Assembly (NCBI GenBank): GCA_021297895.1
Contig: JAJTHN010000036.1
Span: 16,390-80,389, forward strand
Direction of reading: 5' to 3'
DNA from: Phycisphaeraceae bacterium
Lineage (GTDB): Bacteria > Planctomycetota > Phycisphaerae > Phycisphaerales > UBA1924
Length of the DNA: 64,000 nt
The notes beneath the pieces are model-generated. The model did no database searches, was not told the origin of the DNA, and was given only the letters and a program-made list of their open reading frames with translations. Position numbers and translations under genes: made by a program. Below, piece after piece: positions 42,869 through 51,341 of the stretch. How positions within the stretch are numbered: the first letter of the stretch is position 1; the number at the start of each line of letters is the position of its first letter.

Positions 42869-43030
42869 ATGACCCCAGACTCTTCCAATACGCGTTCGCA
42901 GTCTCGCGAGGGTGAGCCCACCGGCCAGTTCGGCACGGCGCTCGTGTGGATCATCGGCGCACTGGTGTTCCTGACCGTGGTGGCCGCGGCGCTGGTGGTG
43001 ATCATGCTCAACAGCGCCCGCGGCACGTAA
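42869..43030 (+). CDS. 53-residue single-pass membrane protein
   Basis: A short frame from the ATG at 42869: ~22 polar residues (TPDSSNTRSQSREGEPTGQ), one clear membrane helix (ALVWIIGALVFLTVVAAALVVIML) and a short tail NSARGT. The topology with a polar N-terminus and a well-formed helix argues for a real gene, but the ribosome site is weak (AGG, 2 bases from the ATG). It diverges from the DUF6263-like gene. Function unknown. Confidence 0.5.
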   Translation: MTPDSSNTRSQSREGEPTGQFGTALVWIIGALVFLTVVAAALVVIMLNSARGT

Positions 43031-43876
43031 GCCCCGCTGGGATCGATTCACGCGCAGGTTTCAGGTAACGGCCGACCGATGCGGCCGGAGCGATGGCATG
43101 GCGCGGCTGAGTGTTGCCAGCGTGCGGGCAAGGGTGCCGCGGCGGATCGGACGTTGGTTCTGTTCAGCCGCGGGCGGTGGAGACCACGCGGGCGTTGCCG
43201 GGCCCTCGGTGCGACTCGGGGCTTCCTGACGAACCTGCCAGGGGACTGCCTGCGGCTGGAGGCGGGCGAGTTCGCAGGCGCGGACGGTTTCGAGCGGGAC
43301 TTCGGGCTGGAACATGGGACGGACTCCGGCGTTGGAACGGGGTGCGCGGGGGAGCGATCGCGGATTGAGGACTCGCGGCGGGACGCGGGGCGGGCGGTGC
43401 GGAAACCCGCCGCGGCGCTACGCACGCCGCGACGAGCGAGGACAGGAGTCGGAGGAGGTCACGTTGAGGCGAGGGACGATCACGCGCGCCCTTCACCGCC
43501 CCGGCGTCCCGTGAGGGCCCCGCCGTCGGTTCGTCGGGCGTCGCGCGTCGTCCGGACTGCTCGCCGAGTGCGTGCGCGGCGATCGCGCACGGCGCCGCGG
43601 AGGCCGCGAGCGCGCAGAGTGACCGGTGATATTGCGTCACAAAAGAGTCGAGATTGCATGCCGACGGAGGTCAGCGATGCGGCGTGGTGTTATCGATCAT
43701 GGGTCACCTGCTTTCATGCGTGCGGCATCGGGGTGCCGCGGGAAGGGGTTCGGGGATCATGCCGCGGACGGCCCAGGGGCGGCGACGCGGCGGGGGAAAA
43801 TGACAACGGCCCCGGAGGAGTGCCTCCGGGGCCGACGAGGATCGGGTGATCGTCGAGCGGCTGCTCGACGAAGTGT
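43031..43876. other. Gene-poor GC-rich region
   Basis: About 850 bases with only low-complexity open frames. The best alternative is an 84-codon minus-strand frame (43315 to 43061) with GGAG 8 bases before its ATG, but the product is Pro/Arg/Ala-rich with no hydrophobic or domain pattern, so it is not called. The terminator of the small gene at 43877-44062 lies inside (43807-43834). Confidence 0.4.
43807..43834 (-). terminator. Terminator of the 61-residue gene
   Basis: CGGCCCCGGAGG-AGTG-CCTCCGGGGCCG, a perfect 12-bp stem, 43 bases after the stop. On the minus strand it is followed by TTGTCATTTTCC. Confidence 0.7.
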
Positions 43877-44062
43877 TCAGACTTCGCGGAGCGGAGGCGG
43901 GGGCAACTGGTTGAAGGATTCATCACGACGGATCGGCAGGTCCATCAGGCCGAAGAGGCCCGAAAAACCGCTGATTTCCGTGCAATTTGTCGCCCGGGAC
44001 GCACCAACGAGGTGGCTGGCCTGAGCGAAGGCGCTTTGCACGTTCAACGTCATGTCGATCAT
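43877..44062 (-). CDS. 61-residue protein with strong expression signals, unknown function
   Basis: The ATG at 44062 is preceded by AAAGGAG with a 6-base spacer, one of the best ribosome sites in the window. A promoter (44232-44259), a structured ~165-base leader and a 12-bp terminator frame the gene, so it is transcribed alone. The product begins MIDMTLNVQSAFAQASHL, has one Cys (RATNCTEI), a Gly/Phe/Leu segment (SGFSGLFGLMDLP) and ends QLPPPPLREV. No signal peptide, helix or known fold is evident. It could be a small regulator, a secreted peptide precursor or a stress protein; I do not recognise it. Confidence 0.65.
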   Translation of the reverse strand: MIDMTLNVQSAFAQASHLVGASRATNCTEISGFSGLFGLMDLPIRRDESFNQLPPPPLREV

Positions 44063-44075
44063 GTTCTGCTCCTTT

Positions 44076-44120
44076 GCCGGCTGACGCCTGCGTGCCGCCC
44101 TGCGCCTTGAGGCAACCGGC
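44076..44120 (-). promoter_or_regulatory. Stem-loop next to the ribosome site of the 61-residue gene
   Basis: On the transcript GCCGG(TT)GCCT ... AGGC(GTCA)GCCGGC pairs the outer GCCGG/CCGGC and the inner GCCT/AGGC around a ~20-base loop. The stem ends directly before AAAGGAG, a position suited to translational control. No known riboswitch class was recognised. Confidence 0.45.
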
Positions 44121-44231
44121 TTGGTTACCCGACGGGGATGGGCGAGTGAGGTGTGCGTTCGCTTCAAAGTCCCCGGGACAACCCCGGGGCAGCGACGGAC
44201 CGCGGGCCGACATCGGCTTCGCGACGGACAG

Positions 44232-44259
44232 ACTTTATCACAGAGCCGCGGGCTGTCAA
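44232..44259 (-). promoter_or_regulatory. Candidate promoter of the 61-residue gene
   Basis: Perfect TTGACA (44259-44254), 16-base spacer, TAAAGT (44237-44232, 4 of 6). Predicted start near 44225. Confidence 0.55.
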
Positions 44260-44374
44260 GGCGCGATCGCGATTTTCTTGCGATGGCTGCTGATGGTGAC
44301 GCCGGGAGAACATTGCATTGACACCGGAGCACGATCATCCTGCCGCAGGCCGCGAATCCCCGGCGGCCTGTGTC

Positions 44375-45676
44375 TCATCGGGGCTGATCGCTGACGATCT
44401 GGCCGTCGATCACGACGCCGATGCATCGTGTGGTGTACTCAAACGGGTCGCCGGAGTACAGCGCCAGGTCCGCGTCCTTGCCGGGCTCGAGCGAGCCCAC
44501 GCGGCTGTCGATGCGGAGGATGCGTGCCGCGTCGATGGTGATCGTGGCCAGGGCATCCTGCTGGCTCATGCCGTTTGCCGCGGCGATCGCGGCCTCGAGA
44601 AGGATGATGCGGGCCTTGGGCACGTACGCCTCGTAGCCGCTCTGGATCGCGACGGTGATGCCCGCGGCCTTGAGTTTGGCGGCGGTCTCGAAACTGGCGT
44701 TCTCCGTCTCGCCGACGGCGCGCATCATCATCGGGTGCAGCACGACGGGCACGCCGGCCTGCTTGATCTGCTCGATCATCGTGCCGGCCTCGCACGCGCC
44801 ATCGAGGATGAGGTCGAGCTCGAACTCCTCCTTCAGCCGCAGGGCCGAGGCGATGTCCTGCGCACGATGCGCGGTGATGGCGATCGGCAGCTCGCGCTCC
44901 AGCACGCGAACGAACATCTCCGTGCGGAGGTTGCGCTCCGGGGGCTTTGGCGCATCCTCGGGCTTGGCGTCGGGCTTGGCCCGGTGTGCGGCGAGTTTGT
45001 CGGCGTGGCTCTTGAGCGCGCGGCGATGCTCCTGGGCCTTGATGAGTTCAGCCCGGAGCATGGCCATCTGCTTGGCCCGGGTGCCCGGTGACTTGCCGCC
45101 GTCCTTGAGCGCCTGCTGCGAGAGCGTGGCGGCGACCATCGAGGTGGGGCGGACGGTGGCGGCGTCGACGGTGTCGCCCCGGAGCTTGACGATGAGGGTC
45201 TGGCCCGAGACCAGCTCGCCCGGGGCGTGGCCGGTGTTGACGGTGGTGATACCGAAGGAACGGGTGAAGGCGACCAGGGGCTCCTGCGGGTTGTAGGCGT
45301 CCAGGGCACGGAGTTCGGGCTGGACCGGGGCGGAGCGCTCGAGCTGATCCGAGTCATGTCGCGAGTTGGTGATGCCGGAAAGGCCGAGGGTTGAACGGGC
45401 GTCGACCAGACCGGGGGTGACGACCTTCGCGTTGATGGTGCGCGTGCCGGCGGGGATGGTGGTGCTAGCCAGCGGGCCGACGAGCGCGATCTTGCCCTTG
45501 TCGTCGATGAGCACCACGGCGTTGTCGATGGTGCCCGCCGGGCCCATGGTGAACACTCGCTCGCCGATGATGGCCAGTTGGGCGAGCGCGCCGGTGGCGA
45601 GCGTGAGGCTGAGGGCCACGGCCAGCGCAGCGCGATGGGCAAGACCGGACGGGCGGCGGTTGGTGAGCGTGTTCAC
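44375..45676 (-). CDS. Secreted amidohydrolase-fold protein with lost metal ligands (pseudoenzyme-like)
   Basis: 433 residues from the GTG at 45676, chosen because it clears the upstream gene's stop by 46 bases and directly precedes a signal peptide (LAVALSLTLATGALA); GGAA lies 7 bases upstream. The fold is complete, from VVLIDDKGKIALVGPLAS through VGSLEPGKDADLALYSGDPFEY. The first metal motif, which aligns with VDTHSHLG of the neighbouring gene, reads VDARSTLG: both His are replaced (Arg and Thr). The later ligand strand LILDGACEA has Gly where the neighbour has His (VVLQHVSEA), and the final Asp strand reads AIQSGYEA. One His (TAHRAQDI) is kept. It is cotranscribed with the intact paralogue upstream, suggesting a partner role. 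Confidence 0.78.
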   Translation of the reverse strand: MNTLTNRRPSGLAHRAALAVALSLTLATGALAQLAIIGERVFTMGPAGTIDNAVVLIDDKGKIALVGPLASTTIPAGTRTINAKVVTPGLVDARSTLGLSGITNSRHDSDQLERSAPVQPELRALDAYNPQEPLVAFTRSFGITTVNTGHAPGELVSGQTLIVKLRGDTVDAATVRPTSMVAATLSQQALKDGGKSPGTRAKQMAMLRAELIKAQEHRRALKSHADKLAAHRAKPDAKPEDAPKPPERNLRTEMFVRVLERELPIAITAHRAQDIASALRLKEEFELDLILDGACEAGTMIEQIKQAGVPVVLHPMMMRAVGETENASFETAAKLKAAGITVAIQSGYEAYVPKARIILLEAAIAAANGMSQQDALATITIDAARILRIDSRVGSLEPGKDADLALYSGDPFEYTTRCIGVVIDGQIVSDQPR

Positions 45677-45722
45677 GGGTGTGTTTCCGGGTCGGCGGGG
45701 AGAGGCGATGCGGACGAATGTG

Positions 45723-47183
45723 TTACTTGGCCTGTGTGTCGGCGGCATCGGTTGCAGCGGAGTTGCCGCCGCCGAATTGATACTGCTGGCCCTTGAACGC
45801 GAACGAGCCGGAGCCGAAGCAGCAGAAATACGGCTCCTGATCACGCCCCGCGCCCCAGCCGCCGACCGCGTGAAGGCGGTCGACGGGGCGAGAGCGGTCG
45901 AAGACCAGCGAGCCCTCGACCCATGTCTGCTCGACTTTGGTGTACACGCTGAACGGGTCGCCCGAGAGGATGACCAGGTCGGCATCCTTGCCGGGCGTGA
46001 GCGTGCCGATGCGGTCCTGAAGGTCCATCATGATCGCGCCGTTGATGGTCAGGGCCTTGATGGCGCTGTCGCGCTTCATGCCCGCGCGGACGGCCAGCGC
46101 GGCCATGCGCAGGAACAGGCGCGAGTCGGTGATCCAGTCATCCGTGTGGAAGCAGACGAGCACGCCGGCCTCATCGAGGATCCTGCCCGTGTCGTAGTTC
46201 AGATTGACGGCCTCGAGCTTTCCGCCGGGAGAGTCGATGAGAATGACCGAGCAGCCCAGCACGCGGCCCGCATCCTGGGCTTCCTTGATCTGAGCGGGAA
46301 TGAGCGAGGCCTCGCTGACGTGCTGAAGCACCACGCGAAGATTGAACTCCTCGCTGATGCGAAGGACGGTGGCGATGTCATCGGCGCGGTGGGTGTGGTG
46401 GTGGATGATCGCGCTGCGGCTGAGCGCCTTGCCCAGCGCCTCCTTGCCGAGGTCGCGCGCGGGGACCTTCTCGGCGTTGACGGTGCCGTCGGGCGCGGTG
46501 GCCTCGGCGAGTTTGCGGGCGTATTGCTGGGCGTCGATGAACATCTGGCGGACGATCGCGGCGTGCTTGCCGCGGGTGCTGCTGAACGGCGCATCGCGCA
46601 TCGGGTTGGTGCCGTTGGCCATCTTGATCCCGCCGGCGATGGTGCCGTCGGCGTTGCGGATGGCAAGATCCTCGATGCGGACAACCACGCCGTCGCGCGG
46701 CTCTGCGCCGGGCACGGCGCGAAGCTTGACGTAGACCGTCTGGCCCGAGAGCAGGTGGCCCGAGCCGGGCATGATGTTCAGGGTGGTCAGGCCTCCGGCG
46801 AGCGCGCGGCGGAAGCCGGAGTCGGCCGGGTTGATCGAGTCCATTACGCGCACATCGGGCTGAACGGTGCTCGAACCGTCGGCACCGGCGATGCCGCCGA
46901 GATGGCTGTGGGTATCGACGATGCCCGGCATGATGACCTTGCCGGCGCAATCGATACGCTTGGCGTCCACAGCAATCGCGGTCGTCGCGGCGGGGCCGAC
47001 GGCCACGATCTTGCCCTTGTGCACGACGACGACGCCGGCGTCGATCTCCGGCGCATCGACCGGAATGACGCGGGCACCGGTGAAGGCGACCGGTGTCTCC
47101 TGAGCCTGTGCGCACTCAACGCCGTGCATGAGCGCGAACGCGACCATGACCGGCACGCATCGACGAATTGATCGGGGGTCCAT
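45723..47183 (-). CDS. Secreted metal-dependent amidohydrolase (imidazolonepropionase-like)
   Basis: 486 residues from the ATG at 47183 with a signal peptide (CVPVMVAFALMHGVECAQA). Metal ligands look intact: VDTHSHLGG (His ~92 and ~94), HHHTHRADDI, VVLQHVSEA and CFHTDDW. The closing motif DRIGTLTPGKDADLVILSGDPFSVYTKVEQTWVEG is typical. The last ~45 residues add a Gly/Phe-rich tail (YFCCFGSGSFAFKGQQYQFGGG) not usual for the family. Likely hydrolyses an amide or small peptide bond outside the cytoplasm. It precedes the degenerate paralogue by 46 bases and diverges from cstA 117 bases away, suggesting a peptide scavenging module. Confidence 0.85.
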   Translation of the reverse strand: MDPRSIRRCVPVMVAFALMHGVECAQAQETPVAFTGARVIPVDAPEIDAGVVVVHKGKIVAVGPAATTAIAVDAKRIDCAGKVIMPGIVDTHSHLGGIAGADGSSTVQPDVRVMDSINPADSGFRRALAGGLTTLNIMPGSGHLLSGQTVYVKLRAVPGAEPRDGVVVRIEDLAIRNADGTIAGGIKMANGTNPMRDAPFSSTRGKHAAIVRQMFIDAQQYARKLAEATAPDGTVNAEKVPARDLGKEALGKALSRSAIIHHHTHRADDIATVLRISEEFNLRVVLQHVSEASLIPAQIKEAQDAGRVLGCSVILIDSPGGKLEAVNLNYDTGRILDEAGVLVCFHTDDWITDSRLFLRMAALAVRAGMKRDSAIKALTINGAIMMDLQDRIGTLTPGKDADLVILSGDPFSVYTKVEQTWVEGSLVFDRSRPVDRLHAVGGWGAGRDQEPYFCCFGSGSFAFKGQQYQFGGGNSAATDAADTQAK

Positions 47184-47300
47184 GATCCGAGCATACCGAA
47201 CGGAGCACCGGCGTGTGGTGCCTTCGTGCGATTGAGAACCAGACGCTTCTTGCGGAACCCGCTTGACGCATCGAGCCGCGTGTGCGAGGCTGGTGCGAGC

Positions 47301-49067
47301 ATGTCGCTGCTTGTGCTGACGATCATCGTGTCGATGGTGTTGATCGCGGGGTACTTCACCTACGGGCGATTCATCGCACGCCAATATGCGCTCGATGACG
47401 CGAACGTCACCCCCGCAACACGGGTGAATGACGGTGTGGACTTTGTGCCCACGCCGCGGTTTTACCTGCTGGGTCAACATCTCAGCGCGATCGCCGCGGC
47501 GGGGCCGATCGCCGGGCCGATACTGGCGTGCTCGCTGTTCGGCTGGGGTCCGTGCCTGCTGTGGATCGTGCTCGGGGTGATCTTCATCGGCGCGGTGCAC
47601 GACCTTTCGGCACTCGTGGCCAGCGTGCGACACGGCGCCGGGAGCATCGCGGAGGTCGCGCGGGTGCATCTGGGGCGGCGGGCGTTTGTCGCGCTGGCGG
47701 CGTTCATCTGGCTGGCGCTGCTGTACGTCATCACGGCGTTCACGCAGATCACCGCGAGCACGTTTGTCGGCGCGAGCGAGGAGCTGGCCGGGCTCAACAC
47801 GACGTTCAACAAGGGCGGCGCGGTGGCGATGTCCAGCGTGCTGTACCTGCTGCTGGCGCTGGTGATGGGGATCGTCACGCGGCTGCTCAGGCCGCCGGTC
47901 TGGGTGCTGGCGCTCGTGTTTGTTCCGTTGACGCTCGGGTGCGTGTACGCGGGATCGAAACTCGATGGCGTGCTGTTGCTGGATGTGCGTGTGTGGTACG
48001 CGCTGATTCTGGGGTACTGCTTTGTCGCGTCGCTGATCCCGGTCTGGCTCCTGCAGCAGCCGCGAGGATTCCTGGGCGGGTTCGTGCTCTACCTGGCCAT
48101 CGGCGTCGGGCTCGCGGGGATTCTGGCGGGCGGGTTCGACATTCAGCAGCCGATGTTCACCCAGGCGGCGCTCGACTCGCTCGACCCGCTCGCGGCACTG
48201 CAACTCACCCAGCCCGGCACGAGCGTTTCGAATACGCCGATGCTCATCCCGTTCCTGTTCGTGACCATCGCCTGCGGCGCGTGCAGCGGGTTCCACGGGC
48301 TGATCTGCGGCGGAACGACGAGCAAGCAGGTCGCCAAGGAATCGCACTGCCACTCGATCGGCTACGGCGCCATGCTGCTGGAGGGACTCGTGGCGGTGAT
48401 CGCGCTGGCGACGATCATGATCCTGACGCCGGCGCAGTCGGCGGGGCAGGCCCCGGCGCGGGTCTACGGCGACGGACTGGCGCAGTTCCTGACCGTGTTC
48501 CTCGGTCCGGGGGCCTTTCTTTTCTGCGCGACGTTCGGCGCGATGGCGTTCAGCACGTTCGTGTTCGACACGCTCGATGTATCGACGCGACTTGGCCGGT
48601 ATCTCTTGAGCGAGCTGTTCGGCGCACGCGGGCGGGCCGCCGGTGTCGCGGCATCGGCCGCGACGGTCGGCGTTCCGCTGGCGATGCTGCTGGGGACCGA
48701 TCCGGAGGGCTATCGGCTGTTCTGGATGCTCTTTGGAACGAGCAACCAGTTGCTCGCCTCGCTGACGCTTCTCGGCGTGACGATCTGGCTGCGATCAACC
48801 GGGCGGGCGTGCTGGTACGTTTTCTGGCCCTGCGTGGTGGTGGGGAGCATCACGCTCTGGGCGCTGGCGCTGCAGTTCTTCGTCGGCGCGCGGGATGTGT
48901 GGCTCGGGGCGTTCACCACGCCCGGCGGGGCTGTGAACCCGGCCATCATCAACGCGTTGGTCGCGGCGGCGCTGATGGGTCTGGCGGGCGTGTTCGTGGT
49001 CGAGGCCTTCAAGCGTCGGCACGCGGGCCGCGCCGGAGCAGCCAACGCGGCGAGCTCAGGCGCGTGA
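47301..49067 (+). CDS. cstA: CstA-family carbon starvation / peptide transporter
   Basis: 588 residues with about 14-16 membrane helices. Family motifs are clear: TPATRVNDGVDFVPT and FYLLGQHLSAIAAAGPIAGPILA at the N-terminus, CGACSGFHGLICGGTTSKQVAKE in the middle, and GAMAFSTFVFDTLDVSTRLGRYL near 430. CstA proteins import peptides, and some import pyruvate, during nutrient limitation. This is the shorter form (E. coli CstA is ~700 residues). ATG at 47301; an in-frame start at 47226 is less likely. Its stop overlaps the convergent 49056-49283 gene by 12 bases. It diverges from secreted amidohydrolases. Confidence 0.92.
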   Translation: MSLLVLTIIVSMVLIAGYFTYGRFIARQYALDDANVTPATRVNDGVDFVPTPRFYLLGQHLSAIAAAGPIAGPILACSLFGWGPCLLWIVLGVIFIGAVHDLSALVASVRHGAGSIAEVARVHLGRRAFVALAAFIWLALLYVITAFTQITASTFVGASEELAGLNTTFNKGGAVAMSSVLYLLLALVMGIVTRLLRPPVWVLALVFVPLTLGCVYAGSKLDGVLLLDVRVWYALILGYCFVASLIPVWLLQQPRGFLGGFVLYLAIGVGLAGILAGGFDIQQPMFTQAALDSLDPLAALQLTQPGTSVSNTPMLIPFLFVTIACGACSGFHGLICGGTTSKQVAKESHCHSIGYGAMLLEGLVAVIALATIMILTPAQSAGQAPARVYGDGLAQFLTVFLGPGAFLFCATFGAMAFSTFVFDTLDVSTRLGRYLLSELFGARGRAAGVAASAATVGVPLAMLLGTDPEGYRLFWMLFGTSNQLLASLTLLGVTIWLRSTGRACWYVFWPCVVVGSITLWALALQFFVGARDVWLGAFTTPGGAVNPAIINALVAAALMGLAGVFVVEAFKRRHAGRAGAANAASSGA

Positions 49068-49283
49068 GCACGAGCCGGCGTTCTTGCCGCAGGGGCAGCA
49101 GCCGCCCATGGACGATGACCCACCCTGCGCTGCCGAGCCCGCCGCGGCGAAGGTGCTGTGGACGCGCTTGAACGTGCGGCCCTTGTTCTCCGGATCTTCA
49201 ACCGGCGCATCGGCCTGAGACATCGGGCGGAGGAGTTCCAGGCGTGTGCCGTCCTGCTCGCTGACGTATTCGTACATGGGCAT
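49056..49283 (-). CDS. FmdB-like small protein with rearranged cysteines
   Basis: 75 residues; ATG at 49283 with GGAG 7 bases upstream. The first half (MPMYEYVSEQDGTRLELLRP, then GRTFKRVHSTF) aligns by eye with FmdB-type zinc-ribbon proteins (MPxYEYxCxxCG...), but the two CxxC pairs are replaced by other residues. The Cys instead cluster in the tail, GGCCPCGKNAGSC. Such proteins are small putative metal-binding regulators. Overlaps the 3' end of cstA by 12 bases in convergent orientation and precedes no gene in its own direction. Confidence 0.65.
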   Translation of the reverse strand: MPMYEYVSEQDGTRLELLRPMSQADAPVEDPENKGRTFKRVHSTFAAAGSAAQGGSSSMGGCCPCGKNAGSCSRA

Positions 49284-49331
49284 GGTGGTGCTCCGTGGAT
49301 GAATGTGTGCGGAAGCGAACGGGTCGCGCGT

Positions 49332-50393
49332 CTAGACCTTGGCGAGTTTGCGCAGGGCGGCGATCATGCGGAGGTAATCGCGCCCGGGGAACGCCGGCAG
49401 ACCCGCAACGGTGATGCCCTCCGGGACATCGTGCATGACGCCGGTCTTGGCGGCGATGCGCGCGCCGCGCCCGATGGTGACGTTGTCGGCGATGCCGCAG
49501 TTGCCGCCGATCTGCACGCCGTCGCCGATGGTGACCGACCCGGCGATGCCGGTGCAGCCGCAAATGACGACGGAGCGCCCGATGCGGCAGTTGTGGCCGA
49601 TCTGGACGAGATTGTCGATCTTGGTTCCCGCGCCGATGCGTGTGCTGCCGAAGCGCGCCCGATCGATGCAGGTGTTGGCGCCGATCTCGACATGGCTGTC
49701 GAGCACGGCGTTGCCCAGGTGCGGGATCTTGACCAGGCCGCGGCCATCCGGGGCTGGGCGATAGCCGAAGCCGTCGGCACCGATGACCACGCCGGGGTGG
49801 ATGATGCAGTGATCGCCCACGACCGAGGCGTTGGCGATGGTGACGTTGGCGTGAATCGTCGTGAAGCGTCCGACGCGCGAGCCGGCATCGATCACCACGC
49901 CTGAGGCGATGCTCGAACCCTCGCCCACGCTCGCGCCGGCGCGAACGACGGCAAATGGCCCGATGCTCGCCAGCGGGTCGATCATCGCGCCGGGCTCGAT
50001 GATCGCTCGCGGGTCGATCCCCGGCGTGCACTGGCGGGCCGCGGGCGCGAGCATGTTCAGCGCCTCGACCATCGCCAGATCCGCATCGCGGACGAACACC
50101 AGCGCACGCCCCGGCGCGGCGTCAACACTCAGGCCCTCGCTGACGAGCGCAACGCCCGCGCGGCTGGCGGCCCAGTCCTTCGCGAACGCCGCATCACGGA
50201 TGAACGAGAGCGTGCGTTCGTCGGCATCGGCCAGCGCATCGGCGCGGGTCACGACGACATCCGGCGGGCCGACCAGTCGGCCGCCGAGGCGCTCGGCGAG
50301 CATGGCGCTGGTCACCTCTCGCGCGGGCGCGAGGCCCTGCGGAGCGTGCGCCGCTGGCGCGGTCGGGATGGTCTGGCTCGTCGCGGTCGTCAC
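49332..50393 (-). CDS. lpxD: UDP-3-O-acylglucosamine N-acyltransferase (LpxD)
   Basis: 353 residues from the GTG at 50393. LpxD adds the second acyl chain in lipid A synthesis. The N-terminal domain ([23 protein letters not shown]) is followed by left-handed beta-helix hexapeptide repeats ([25 protein letters not shown] and so on). The acyltransferase active region [22 protein letters not shown] contains the catalytic His. A second His often seen in GIxGH appears as Asn (GIADN). The C-terminal [17 protein letters not shown] is typical. It follows the skp-like gene by 7 bases in the conserved skp-lpxD order, so an LPS-type outer membrane is expected. Confidence 0.92.
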   Translation of the reverse strand: MTTATSQTIPTAPAAHAPQGLAPAREVTSAMLAERLGGRLVGPPDVVVTRADALADADERTLSFIRDAAFAKDWAASRAGVALVSEGLSVDAAPGRALVFVRDADLAMVEALNMLAPAARQCTPGIDPRAIIEPGAMIDPLASIGPFAVVRAGASVGEGSSIASGVVIDAGSRVGRFTTIHANVTIANASVVGDHCIIHPGVVIGADGFGYRPAPDGRGLVKIPHLGNAVLDSHVEIGANTCIDRARFGSTRIGAGTKIDNLVQIGHNCRIGRSVVICGCTGIAGSVTIGDGVQIGGNCGIADNVTIGRGARIAAKTGVMHDVPEGITVAGLPAFPGRDYLRMIAALRKLAKV

Positions 50394-50400
50394 GTGCCGC

Positions 50401-51030
50401 TCACTTCCCGGCGGAGGCCTCGTTGTTGAGCATGGTGATGACCTCCGCGGTGATGTCGTGCCGCGTGTCGACGAACATGAGGCGGCGCAGGGAGATGAAC
50501 CGCTGGATTTCGCTGGTCTGCACGCCCTCGGGAACGCGGATGCCCTCGTCGCTGGAGATGACGATGGTGTAGCCGTTCTGCTGCGCGTACTTGGCGACGG
50601 TCGAGTTGATCTTCTCGTACATGTCGCGGAACATCTCGCTGCGACGCATCTCGATCTGGGCCTCGAAGAGCTCCTTCTTCACGCGGGCGTTGGCCTGCAT
50701 TTCCAGCAGCTTCATCTGGGCCGCCTGCTTGTCGCGGCCATCGGGCAGCAGCGAGAGCTTGGCCTGCTCGTCCTGAACGGCCTTGCCCAGCTTGTCCATC
50801 TCGCCCTGAAGGCTCTCGGCCAGGGTCTTGAGTTCGCCCTCGCGCGTGGCGCGCATCGCCATGCCGTTGAACACCTTCTCCATGTCCACGATCGCGATCG
50901 AAGGCTGCGTCGGCGCACGCCCGCCGGCCGCGGCACCGGCAAGGGACACGAACTGACCACCGACAACCCCGGCCCCGAGGAGCGTGAGCGCGGCGAGCGA
51001 GAGAGCGACGGTCTTTGCGGAACGGGCCAT
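50401..51030 (-). CDS. OmpH/Skp-family periplasmic chaperone
   Basis: 209 residues from the ATG at 51030 (GGAG 5 bases upstream). A signal peptide ([22 protein letters not shown]) is followed by the Skp pattern: [13 protein letters not shown] at the start, a long coiled coil ([27 protein letters not shown] through [15 protein letters not shown]), and a C-terminal beta edge ([11 protein letters not shown]). Skp trimers hold unfolded outer-membrane proteins in the periplasm. Operon with lpxD downstream. Divergent from the response regulator; a lone TATGAT (51167-51162) lies in the 311-base gap but without a clear -35. Confidence 0.85.
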   Translation of the reverse strand: MARSAKTVALSLAALTLLGAGVVGGQFVSLAGAAAGGRAPTQPSIAIVDMEKVFNGMAMRATREGELKTLAESLQGEMDKLGKAVQDEQAKLSLLPDGRDKQAAQMKLLEMQANARVKKELFEAQIEMRRSEMFRDMYEKINSTVAKYAQQNGYTIVISSDEGIRVPEGVQTSEIQRFISLRRLMFVDTRHDITAEVITMLNNEASAGK

Positions 51031-51341
51031 GAAGCCTCCAAGCGTTTGGCCGCCCTTGGCGGCTGGTGGATCTGCGTGACGCCGAGCGAGCGACACCATT
51101 CGGAACCGGTTCGGCATCGTGCCGGCACCCGAACACCTCCCCCACCGTCCATCTGCGATCCATCATACGCGCTGTCGGTTTGAAAGGCTTCGATCAACTC
51201 GCGGCTTTGGATGCCGCTATCGGCGGGATGACCAGTACACTCGGGAGCATCCGCGCGCGGCAACGCTCGCGATGCGCCAGGACACAAGATCCTCCCGCCC
51301 CACACGACCCCGCACCGATTCTCTCCCTCTGGAGCCCACCA

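Larger units (their letters stand above)
44063..44374. other. Upstream region and 5' leader of the 61-residue gene
   Basis: 312 bases between the small gene and the amidohydrolase gene upstream of it. The part from ~44225 down to 44063 would be transcribed leader with a CCCCGGGG-type hairpin and a second stem-loop (44076-44120) ending 2 bases before the ribosome site. The rest holds the promoter (44232-44259). No gene is seen. Confidence 0.5.

Noticed and set aside
43061..43315. 84-codon minus-strand frame with a GGAG upstream
   Set aside because: The product is Pro/Arg/Ala-rich without hydrophobic core or motif, and neighbouring frames are equally open; not enough support to call a gene.
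46844..48353. Minus-strand upstream extension of the 45723 amidohydrolase gene across cstA
   Set aside because: The long frame continues through the cstA coding region but has no domain there; a signal peptide begins right after the ATG at 47183.
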